6,255 nucleotides of DNA from Acidocella sp. (GTDB taxonomy: Bacteria; Pseudomonadota; Alphaproteobacteria; Acetobacterales; Acetobacteraceae), in the NCBI GenBank assembly GCA_029077775.1, contig JAQNCU010000183.1, positions 1 to 6,255 on the forward strand, read 5' to 3'. How positions within the stretch are numbered: the stretch's first letter is position 1; each line of letters opens with the position of its first letter. Below are positions 1 to 4,925 of the stretch, piece by piece. A program made the translations under genes and the position numbers. The notes below the pieces were generated by a model. It did not search any database. It had not been told where the DNA came from and was given only the letters and a program-made list of their open reading frames with translations.

Positions 1-87
1 TTATTTGCTCTGCGTGACTGATTATTTCTGAAAACACGACAAATCCAGACAAAATCCGCGCTTAATAACTAAATTTACGCGCTTTTT

Positions 88-204
88 GAAAACCGTTTAC
101 AGCTTCAGCCGGACAAGGATTTTGGCTGGGGCAAGGGCAAGGACAACGCGCGGAAACTTGGCTATGCGGATGAGTGGCTTGATCGCTTGCCCGAAGTCGT
201 TTGG
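88..204 (+). pseudogene. Remnant resembling the N-terminal part of a SAM-dependent methyltransferase
   Basis: An open stretch on the plus strand with no usable start codon reads ENRLQLQPDKDFGWGKGKDN and then ARKLGYADEWLDRLPEVVW. The DFGWGKGK-NAR-LGY pattern followed by a LP-VVW segment resembles, from memory, the region just before the SAM-binding motif of class I methyltransferases of the arsenite-methyltransferase-like type. In those proteins the next residues would be an ESxAxVGNPF-type stretch and a glycine-rich SAM motif. Neither is present, because the reading changes abruptly after the Trp codon at 202-204. Past that point the opposite strand reads as an ATPase tail. About 39 codons survive, so no function remains. 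The family call is tentative; that this is protein-derived sequence is more likely than the exact family. Confidence 0.3.
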
Positions 205-309
205 GTAGAACCACCGCTTCACGTCCTACACCGCGAGCAGATAACCCAGTACCATGCCCAGCAAAATCACGAAGAACAGCGTAGGCGGCGCGACGAAACC
301 GGGGCACCG
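205..309 (-). pseudogene. Remnant of the C-terminal end of a P-type (Mg2+-type) ATPase
   Basis: Read on the minus strand from 309, the sequence gives GFVAPPTLFFVILLGMVLGY, then LLAV, an in-frame TAG at 226-228, then DVKRWFY up to 205. A hydrophobic helix opening with G-F-V-x-P-P and followed by V-K-R-W-F-Y matches how magnesium-translocating P-type ATPases end: the last transmembrane helix, then a short basic-aromatic tail. The TAG sits where those proteins usually have an acidic or polar residue. Upstream (above 309) the same frame meets a TAA at once, so only about 34 codons of what would be roughly 850-900 residues remain. It lies just downstream of the aldolase on the same strand. The family assignment rests on motif memory and is moderate. 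Confidence 0.4.
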
Positions 310-347
310 TTAAAGTGAGCTTCATCAGCCTTTTTCACCGGTCTGGT

Positions 348-1373
348 TCAGTCTTCCAATTCCATCCGCGAGTCGTATTCGCCGCGTTGTGCTACACCAT
401 TCAATCGTGCACGCTTCAGCAAGGCCTGCTGCGCAATGGCAATGTTCTCCGCTTTACCCCGCCAGGCTTGCAACACTGGCTGTTGCAGGGCGCGTCCGTA
501 GGAAAACGAGAGTAACCAGGGCTCATGAGGAAAAGCGGCATTCATGGCGTTGAGGTTGGCGGTGGACTCTTCCGGCGTCATGCCGCCCGAGAGAAAATTG
601 ATGCTCGGCACCGCCGCTGGTACACAGCGGCGCAGCACCCTTATGGTCGCTTCGGCAATCTCTTCAGCACTGGCCCGTTTGGAATGCTCCTTACCCGGCA
701 ACACCATATTGGGCTTAAGCACGATCTGTTCGAGCACGACGTGATGGCGATGCAGAGCGTGGAAAATTTCTTTCTGCACGGCTTCGGTCACTTCGGAACA
801 GCGTAACAGGCTGTGGTCGCCGTCGATTAACACTTCGGGTTCGACGATGGGCACGAAACCTTGCTCTTGGCACACCGCCGCATAACGGGCCAGCATTTCA
901 GCATTGGCGCTGATGCCAACAGATGAAGGATTGTGATCACTGATCTCGTAGACCTCACGCCACTTGGCGAAACGCGCGCCCTGACTTTTGTAGCGTTGCA
1001 AGCGCTCGGCCAACCCGTCCAAGCCAAAGGTAATGAAATCGCCGGATGACAGCGCCAGCGGTCCCTTGCCCTTATCCACCTTGATACCGGGAACAATACC
1101 CCGCCGCGCCAACAACTCAGGCAGCGGCGTGCCGTCATCGGCGGTCTGAGCGAGAGTTTCCTCGAATTCGATCACGCCACTGATGTACTCCTCAATGCCG
1201 GGGGCAGTAAACAGCAGGGCGCGGTAAGCGCGACGGTTCTCCTCGGTGGATTCCACATTGATCGGCGCAAAGCGCTTGGCGATTGTCGGCTGACTCTCGT
1301 CTGCGGCAAGAATGCCCTTGCCCGGTTGCACCATCTGCTTGATGGTGACCTGGAGTTCGTCTGTAATGCTCAT
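348..1373 (-). CDS. fba: Fructose-bisphosphate aldolase class I
   Basis: Complete 341-residue class I (Schiff-base) fructose-1,6-bisphosphate aldolase, which cleaves or forms fructose-1,6-bisphosphate from dihydroxyacetone phosphate and glyceraldehyde-3-phosphate in the cytosol. The single TIM-barrel domain has all the family landmarks: GKGILAADES near residue 18 (Asp25), GIKVDKG (Lys98), RFAKWR (Lys137), VPIVEPE (Glu178 and Glu180), the Schiff-base lysine in VLKPNMVLPG (Lys220), LSGGMTPEEST (261-271) and SFSYGRALQ (Arg294). The length is close to the family norm of about 340-360. The start is ATG at 1371-1373, with AGGAGA 6 bases upstream; the stop is TGA. It is the vertebrate-like class I type and not the short DhnA/FbaB type. 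It follows the DUF2934 gene on the same strand after 83 bases and is the only enzyme of central carbon metabolism left intact in the window. Confidence 0.96.
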   Translation of the reverse strand: MSITDELQVTIKQMVQPGKGILAADESQPTIAKRFAPINVESTEENRRAYRALLFTAPGIEEYISGVIEFEETLAQTADDGTPLPELLARRGIVPGIKVDKGKGPLALSSGDFITFGLDGLAERLQRYKSQGARFAKWREVYEISDHNPSSVGISANAEMLARYAAVCQEQGFVPIVEPEVLIDGDHSLLRCSEVTEAVQKEIFHALHRHHVVLEQIVLKPNMVLPGKEHSKRASAEEIAEATIRVLRRCVPAAVPSINFLSGGMTPEESTANLNAMNAAFPHEPWLLSFSYGRALQQPVLQAWRGKAENIAIAQQALLKRARLNGVAQRGEYDSRMELED

Positions 1374-1379
1374 GGTTCA

Positions 1380-1385
1380 TCTCCT
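1380..1385 (-). promoter_or_regulatory. Ribosome binding site of the aldolase gene
   Basis: AGGAGA on the minus strand lies 6 bases before the ATG at 1373. It fixes the start codon and rejects the out-of-frame ATG seven bases further upstream. Confidence 0.8.
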
Positions 1386-1400
1386 GTGATGGAGGGTGGC

Positions 1401-1418
1401 GATAGCCGTTACGCTATC
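1401..1418 (-). other. Small hairpin in the DUF2934-aldolase spacer
   Basis: GATAGC and GCTATC form a perfect 6-bp stem around a 6-base loop, between the stop of the DUF2934 gene and the aldolase ribosome binding site. On the minus strand it is followed by GCCACCC and not by a T tract, so it does not look like an intrinsic terminator. It could be a transcript-processing or attenuating hairpin in the aldolase leader, or chance. Confidence 0.3.
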
Positions 1419-1456
1419 TTCACGCTCTCATTTTCCCTTAGCCTCCCATTACACAC

Positions 1457-1717
1457 TCACTCGGCCAAGGCCAAGTTAGCCGCCATTTCGGTGAGAGCCG
1501 AGTCGATTTCTGCCTCTGCGGCGAGCCAGTCTGCGACATGATCTCCACCATCCGATGAACCCCGTTTTTGGGCACGGAAATACGCCGCTTCAGCAATCAT
1601 TCTGTGACGCTCATCGTGAGATATGGCGATTTTCTTGTGGCTTTCCTGAGCAGAATTTTCAACAATCGTTTTCCGTGTCACCCTTCTTTTTTGCGGCAAT
1701 GTACCTGTCTTTTCCAT
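1457..1717 (-). CDS. DUF2934 family small protein
   Basis: Predicted 86-residue soluble protein. Its central part, IAEAAYFRAQKRG then DHVADWLAAEAEID (about residues 41-70), is the recognisable DUF2934 signature: an alanine-rich helix with A-Y-x-x-A-x-x-R-G, then a D-x-x-x-D-W-x-x-A-E-x-E-I-D segment. The first 30 residues are basic and low in complexity (QKRRVTRKT). The function of the family is unknown. A longer reading beginning at 1768 exists, but the ATG at 1715-1717 is preferred because AAGGAG lies 6 bases before it. It precedes the aldolase by 83 bases on the same strand, so the two could share a transcript. Stop is TGA. There is no membrane segment or signal peptide. Confidence 0.8.
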   Translation of the reverse strand: MEKTGTLPQKRRVTRKTIVENSAQESHKKIAISHDERHRMIAEAAYFRAQKRGSSDGGDHVADWLAAEAEIDSALTEMAANLALAE

Positions 1718-1723
1718 TTCATT

Positions 1724-1729
1724 CTCCTT
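1724..1729 (-). promoter_or_regulatory. Ribosome binding site of the DUF2934 gene
   Basis: AAGGAG on the minus strand, 6 bases before the ATG at 1717. It decides the start against the longer reading from 1768, which lacks such a site. Confidence 0.7.
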
Positions 1730-1863
1730 GATTCCGCTGTTGTCATTCGAGCATGTATTGCCCGGCACCGAAAGCAGAGCCGAATGTTCATTTTATCCCC
1801 AAATCAGGTCATAAAACATGGCGCAGATCAAAGCAGGACTCGCGTGATGTCCATTTTTTCAGC

Positions 1864-1979
1864 TTACCTCATCCCGTCGGGCGAACGGCCCATGCGTTTT
1901 TCCACCGCCAGCACATGCTGGGGGGGGTGGCGAGTACCATATCCGGATCGAGACTCATGGAGTCGATGCCGATTTCCAC
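1864..1979 (-). pseudogene. ppsA: Second, frameshifted copy of a PEP synthase C-terminus
   Basis: On the minus strand this reads VEIGIDSMSLDPDMVLAT and, after a shift of frame, HVLAVEKRMGRSPDGMR then TAA. The intact counterpart at the end of the larger ppsA fragment is VEIGIDSMSLDPDTVLATTR then HVLEVEKRL. The two DNA segments match at roughly nine positions in ten over 84-86 bases. The reading frame is broken where a run of eight G (plus strand, 1920-1927) replaces the shorter sequence of the counterpart, a net gain of 2 bases. Homology stops abruptly at 1979, so only the last 35-40 codons of a protein of about 790 residues are left. It has its own C-terminal ending, which suggests a paralogous ppsA and not a simple recent copy. 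It is non-functional. Confidence 0.75.
1894..1979. repeat. Direct repeat, copy 1 (ppsA tail)
   Basis: About 86 bases matching 3789-3872 in the same orientation with a handful of substitutions and a 2-base length difference. The longest shared blocks surround ATCCGGATCGAGACTCATGG and TCGATGCCGATTTCCAC. The two copies lie 1.9 kb apart and flank the hdeD, gpm-remnant and yccA-like region. Confidence 0.85.
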
Positions 1980-1995
1980 ATGCCGAAAGAATATG

Positions 1996-2013
1996 GGGCT
2001 GCCAAGTGAGCCC
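1996..2013 (-). terminator. Weak candidate terminator after the yccA-like gene
   Basis: GGGCT and AGCCC form a 5-bp GC-rich stem with an 8-base loop, about 45 bases beyond the stop of the yccA-like gene. On the minus strand it is followed by a T-rich but broken stretch (CATATTCTTT). The stem is short and the T tract poor, so this is only a possibility. Confidence 0.2.
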
Positions 2014-2056
2014 GCCACGCGAGATTGATGCTAAAGCTTCTTCACCCCCATTTTAC

Positions 2057-2728
2057 TCAGCGCCGTCTTTGCAATGACGTCAACAGTTCCAGCAGGGCGA
2101 CGAAGATATTCAGGATATCCAGATAAAGCGCGACCACGATCAGCACCGGCCGGGTTTCACCCCCGCGCAGCAACCGCTGGGTATCGATCAATGTGTAGCC
2201 GGCGAAGATCAGCAGCGCGGCCGCGGCAATGGCGAGTTGCAGAACCGGCATCCTGAGCCAGAAATTGGCGATGCCGGCTAGGATAATAATGATCAAACCG
2301 GTCATCAGGAAACCGCCCATGATACTGAAGTCGCGTTTACTGACGGCGGCATACAGCGACAGCCCGGCAAAGATAACCGCAGTGCCGCCGGCGGCTTCGG
2401 CAACGATCTGCGGACCGTTGACGAGTTGCAAAGTGACAGCGATCGCCGGTCCCAGACTCAACCCCATCAGCCCTGTGAAGACGAACACCAGAGGCAGGGC
2501 GATGGGCTGATCGCGAGCACCGGTCATCAGCACGGCAAACAGCGCAGCGAAGGCCAGCAGCATGAGAATAAAAGGATGTTGATAGGCGAATGACAGACGC
2601 ATGCCGAGAAAAGCCGTCATGGCGGAGACGCCCACGGTGGCCGTCAGCAGGCTGTAAGTCTTGCTGACTATATCGCTGGCCGGACGGGTGGCGAGTGATG
2701 CAATGCCAAATTCTGTATTCATAGTCAT
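2057..2728 (-). CDS. Bax inhibitor-1 / YccA family membrane protein
   Basis: Predicted 223-residue inner-membrane protein with seven hydrophobic segments at about residues 25-48, 52-70, 77-101, 108-129, 136-155, 161-182 and 195-218. The family signatures are GYTLIDTQRLLRGG (178-190) and ALYLDILNIF (200-209), both highly conserved in Bax inhibitor-1/YccA proteins and positioned as expected near the C-terminus. E. coli YccA interacts with the FtsH protease and other family members form pH-sensitive ion leaks; which role applies here cannot be told. ATG at 2726-2728 is chosen because AAGGAG lies 8 bases upstream; an earlier ATG (2758) lacks such a site. The start overlaps (ATGA) the stop of the fused gpm remnant. 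A 34-bp part of this gene (2344-2377) recurs inverted at 2765-2798. Confidence 0.9.
   Translation of the reverse strand: MTMNTEFGIASLATRPASDIVSKTYSLLTATVGVSAMTAFLGMRLSFAYQHPFILMLLAFAALFAVLMTGARDQPIALPLVFVFTGLMGLSLGPAIAVTLQLVNGPQIVAEAAGGTAVIFAGLSLYAAVSKRDFSIMGGFLMTGLIIIILAGIANFWLRMPVLQLAIAAAALLIFAGYTLIDTQRLLRGGETRPVLIVVALYLDILNIFVALLELLTSLQRRR
2344..2377. repeat. Inverted repeat, copy inside the yccA-like gene
   Basis: This 34-bp segment encodes VIFAGLSLYAA on the minus strand. Its reverse complement recurs at 2765-2798 with three mismatches, including 20 consecutive identical bases. About 390 bases, including the 5' half of the gene and its start, lie between the copies. Confidence 0.85.
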
Positions 2729-2913
2729 GATGCGGACTCCTTGAGAAATTGCTTGCACAGAGTAGTTATGTTTGCGGAGCTGTCGCTGTATGCCGCCGCC
2801 TGTTGCGCTTCAATTACGCCCTGTCGGCTCAGGGAAACATCCACCCAGCCGGTAAAGCGGTTTTGCAGGTTCCAGACCGACTGGCCGTGCCTGACCAGAA
2901 ACAGTCGGCTCAC
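2725..2913 (-). pseudogene. gpmA: Truncated 2,3-bisphosphoglycerate-dependent phosphoglycerate mutase
   Basis: The reading frame starts with GTG at 2911-2913 (GAGG about 8 bases before it) and reads MSRLFLVRHGQSVWNLQNRF, then TGWVDVSLSRQGVIEAQQA. This is the N-terminus of the cofactor-dependent phosphoglycerate mutase that interconverts 3- and 2-phosphoglycerate. The RHG motif with the phospho-accepting histidine (His9) and the NRFTGW-D-LS signature are intact. After about 39 residues (near 2797) homology ends, whereas the family has about 230-250 residues. The frame then runs through antisense YccA-like sequence (AAYSDSSANITTL) and stops at TGA 2725-2727, overlapping the yccA-like ATG. It lacks the second catalytic histidine and most of the fold, so it cannot be a working enzyme. 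The cause is a rearrangement, not a point mutation. Confidence 0.85.
2765..2798 (+). repeat. Inverted scrap of a yccA-type gene
   Basis: On the plus strand this reads VMFAELSLYAA, against VIFAGLSLYAA in the intact yccA-like gene on the minus strand. The 34 bases match the reverse complement of 2344-2377 at 31 positions. Similarity fades upstream of 2765 and ends at about 2798, exactly where the phosphoglycerate mutase remnant begins, so this is the fusion joint of a rearrangement. Confidence 0.85.
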
Positions 2914-3094
2914 AAGTTTTGCCTCTGCGGTTTGCGCACATAGGCGGCCGTGCCAGAAAAAGTGCTCGTCACAGCCAGGGACTGCCCGATGCGTGGCGTC
3001 TGATGGCATCTCTCCATCCGTCCGCTCCACGCAGTCGACCCGATCGCGATGTGGCTTGTGTAAAGCGTCACGGTCAGGTCATCGCAGCAACGAT

Positions 3095-3643
3095 TCATGA
3101 TGACGTGATTTTGCGTAACGACAAGCCGATGACAACCAGCGCCCAGCCATCGAACAGCAGACTGATGCCCACGTACAGACCCACCAGCCACAGGGAAGTA
3201 ACTGGCCAGCCGATCAGAAACAGCATGGCCAGCAGGATCGAGGTGACACCATTAAAGACCATCCAGCCCCAGCCTCTGGCAGGATGGATCGACTGGGCGA
3301 GGGCGAAGCTGCCAAAGGCATCCAGCAACAGATAAATTGCCAACATCAGACCCACTGCCGCCACGCCGGATACAGGAGAGAACAGCATCAGGCCACCGGT
3401 AATGAGCAGCAGGGTCGGTTTGAGCCAATCCATGACGTTCTTCGGGCTATATTTATAGGTGTGAATAGCCCATAAGATACCGCCAACAATCAACAGCCAG
3501 GCGACAAAGATCGCGGTGCCCAGGGACATCACACCCGGCAGAAAAATACCCGCCGTTCCCAGCAGAATCAGCAGAATCCCGGTGATAAGGGTATATGGCC
3601 CGAATTTATCGAGGACTTTTTCATTCATGGGGAAAGGGTTCAT
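3095..3643 (-). CDS. HdeD / DUF308 family membrane protein
   Basis: Predicted 182-residue inner-membrane protein with six hydrophobic segments at about residues 16-35, 40-61, 75-90, 92-115, 126-146 and 150-176, arranged as three hairpins as in the HdeD (DUF308) family. Supporting features are the LLGTAGIFLPGV segment after the first helix, the W-x-x-x-x-x-Y turn with basic residues before helix 3, the central LLLDAFGSFALA, and the closing L-F-D-G-W-A segment. E. coli HdeD is linked to acid resistance at high cell density; in environmental bacteria the role is unknown. Start ATG at 3641-3643 with AGGAG 6 bases upstream; stop TGA. It lies between the two truncated metabolic genes and shows no lesion. 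Similarity in architecture is clear, while the precise subfamily is not. Confidence 0.85.
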   Translation of the reverse strand: MNPFPMNEKVLDKFGPYTLITGILLILLGTAGIFLPGVMSLGTAIFVAWLLIVGGILWAIHTYKYSPKNVMDWLKPTLLLITGGLMLFSPVSGVAAVGLMLAIYLLLDAFGSFALAQSIHPARGWGWMVFNGVTSILLAMLFLIGWPVTSLWLVGLYVGISLLFDGWALVVIGLSLRKITSS

Positions 3644-3764
3644 TTTGTTCTCCTGATTTAGGGGTTCGAACGTAGCTCAATAGTATTGCACCGATACGAT
3701 ATTTCCATTTCTTGTGGCGATTCTGACAAGCTGTTTCATGAGACGTTTATCTCGGCAATCGGTT

Positions 3765-4622
3765 TCATGATTTTTGATTGTGCGACAGGCGCTTTTCCAC
3801 CTCCAGCACATGCCGGGTAGTTGCGAGTACCGTATCCGGATCGAGACTCATGGAATCGATGCCGATTTCCACCAGATATTCGGCCATCTCTGGATAGTCC
3901 GATGGCGCCTGTCCGCACAGGCCGGAATGGCGGCCATTACGTTTGGCGCCCGTCACCGCGAGACGGATCATCTCCTTTACGCCGGGATCACGCTCATCGA
4001 AATCGAAGGCGACGATTTCCGAATCGCGATCCACGCCCAGCGTCAACTGGGTCAGATCGTTGGAGCCGATGGAAAAGCCGTCGAATAGCGTTGCGAAGGC
4101 ATCGATCTGAATGACGTTATTGGGAATCTCGCACATGACGTAGACCTCCAGGCCGTTTTCGCCGCGTTTGAGGCCGTTAGCGGCCATGGCCTCCAGCACT
4201 TTTTCGCCTTCCTGTACGCGCCGACAAAAAGGGATCATCAATATTACATTCGTCAGACCCATCTCGTCGCGCACCCGCTTCATGGCCGCGCACTCCAGTG
4301 CAAAACCTTCGGCATAAGCCGGGTGGGTGTAGCGGGAGGCGCCGCGGAACCCGAGCATCGGATTGTCTTCTTCCGGTTCAAAATATGTACCCCCCAGCAA
4401 GGTAGCGTATTCATTGCTCTTGAAGTCACTCATGCGCACCACACAGGGTTTCGGATAAACCGCTGCGGCAATCGTGGCAACGCCTTCGGCAAGCGTCTTG
4501 ACGAAGAAATCCGCAGGGCCATCGTAAGCAGTGCAAATAGCAGTGATTTTCTCCCGGGTTGCCTCATCCACCTTTTCCGGGTGTTTGAGCGCCATCGGGT
4601 GCACCTTGATATATTCATTCAA
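3765..4622 (-). pseudogene. ppsA: Phosphoenolpyruvate synthase, 5'-truncated to its C-terminal domain
   Basis: About 285 codons encode the PEP/pyruvate-binding TIM barrel of PEP synthase (ATP + pyruvate + water to PEP + AMP + phosphate). Motifs in order: NEYIKVHPMAL (2-12), MSDFKSNEYATLLGG (64-78), NPMLGFRGASRY (87-98), ALECAAMKRVRDEMGLTNV (108-126), LKRGENGLEV (151-160), FSIGSNDLTQLTLGVDRD (183-200) and the catalytic cysteine in SGLCGQAPSD (Cys236). The normal protein is about 790 residues, so the ATP-grasp domain and the phosphohistidine swivelling domain are gone. The break coincides with the inverted-repeat element starting at 4622. The frame can only begin at a TTG (4620-4622) with no ribosome binding site at proper spacing. 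No stop or frameshift has appeared in the remaining domain, so truncation is probably recent. It ends in TGA, 121 bases before the hdeD start. Confidence 0.88.
3789..3872. repeat. Direct repeat, copy 2 (ppsA tail)
   Basis: This 84-base segment encodes the last part of the larger ppsA fragment, VEIGIDSMSL to VEKR. It is matched by 1894-1979 in the same orientation. This copy keeps the reading frame, while the other carries 2 extra bases in a G run. Confidence 0.85.
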
Positions 4623-4642
4623 ACGGGGTGGTCGGTTAGCTC
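4622..4642. repeat. Left terminal inverted repeat
   Basis: 21 bp, exact reverse complement of 4769-4789. Its outer end is the truncation point of the ppsA fragment. Confidence 0.95.
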
Positions 4643-4768
4643 CTCCACCCCCAATATGTTGTGATTTTGTATTATTGGAAAAAAGAAAATAACCGAGTAT
4701 TTATTAATATTTACAATTAGTTATTGAAATTCAACTTCCTCCCCGATATCTACATATAGACACAGGAT

Positions 4769-4789
4769 GAGCTAACCGACCACCCCGTT
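4769..4789. repeat. Right terminal inverted repeat
   Basis: 21 bp, exact reverse complement of 4622-4642. Its outer end is followed by AT-rich non-coding sequence. Confidence 0.95.
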
Positions 4790-4925
4790 ACTGTAATTTA
4801 ATTTTTCATTTAAAATCAACAGAGTAAGATTTTTAGGGTAATCGGCGGTATCCAGTGTCTACAAGGGTTCCGCAGTTACCACTAATTAATAGTGACATAG
4901 CCATAAAATTAGTCAAGGAATCCCG
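4790..4925. other. AT-rich leader before the oxidoreductase pseudogene
   Basis: 136 bases without a gene, clearly more AT-rich than the flanking genes. It should hold the old promoter of the plus-strand pair downstream, but no convincing -35/-10 set stands out. AAGGA at 4915-4919, 6 bases before the ATG at 4926, is the ribosome binding site. A short palindrome lies at 4880-4894. Confidence 0.5.
4880..4894. promoter_or_regulatory. Palindromic candidate operator
   Basis: CACTA and TAGTG arms face each other across ATTAA, about 30 bases upstream of the oxidoreductase start. The size and place suit a repressor site, but 5-bp arms in AT-rich DNA can arise by chance. Confidence 0.2.

Larger units (their letters stand above)
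1718..2056. other. Spacer between the yccA-like and DUF2934 genes, holding a ppsA remnant
   Basis: No intact gene was found in this 339-base stretch. From right to left it holds about 75 bases downstream of the yccA-like stop with a weak hairpin, then the frameshifted PEP synthase tail (1864-1979), then about 145 bases of unassigned sequence leading to the DUF2934 ribosome binding site. A promoter for the DUF2934 gene must lie there if the gene is transcribed independently, but I could not identify convincing -35/-10 elements. The reading on either strand gives only short unconvincing frames. Confidence 0.6.
4622..4789. mobile_element. Small inverted-repeat element (MITE-like or internally deleted IS)
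   Basis: A 168-bp segment bounded by perfect 21-bp inverted repeats: 4622-4642 (core CGGGGTGGTCGGTTAGCTC) and its exact reverse complement at 4769-4789. A weaker match continues inward to about 43 bases per arm (shared TCC, then ATATGT-G--AT), as in the ends of many insertion sequences. The interior of about 126 bases is AT-rich and has no reading frame, so any transposase must act in trans. I see no target-site duplication: the left flank is truncated ppsA and the right flank is AT-rich sequence. This fits an element whose insertion was followed by a deletion of the ppsA 5' part. I could not assign the ends to a named IS family. Confidence 0.7.

Noticed and set aside
62..325. Minus-strand 87-codon open frame
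   Set aside because: It is a frame-shifted reading over the ATPase tail and methyltransferase remnant; the recognisable helix is in another frame.
1401..1418. Intrinsic terminator between the DUF2934 and aldolase genes
   Set aside because: The 6-bp stem is not followed by a T tract on the minus strand.
1816..1832. FNR/ANR box upstream of the DUF2934 gene
   Set aside because: Only one half-site (TTGAT) fits; the second half does not match the palindrome.
1568..2077. Plus-strand 169-codon open frame
   Set aside because: It runs antisense to the DUF2934 gene and the ppsA remnant, has no family resemblance and no good ribosome binding site.
2910..3335. Plus- and minus-strand frames overlapping the end of the hdeD-type gene
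   Set aside because: They overlap a well-supported membrane protein and show no domain; only the GTGA overlap at the gpm remnant was kept as a finding.
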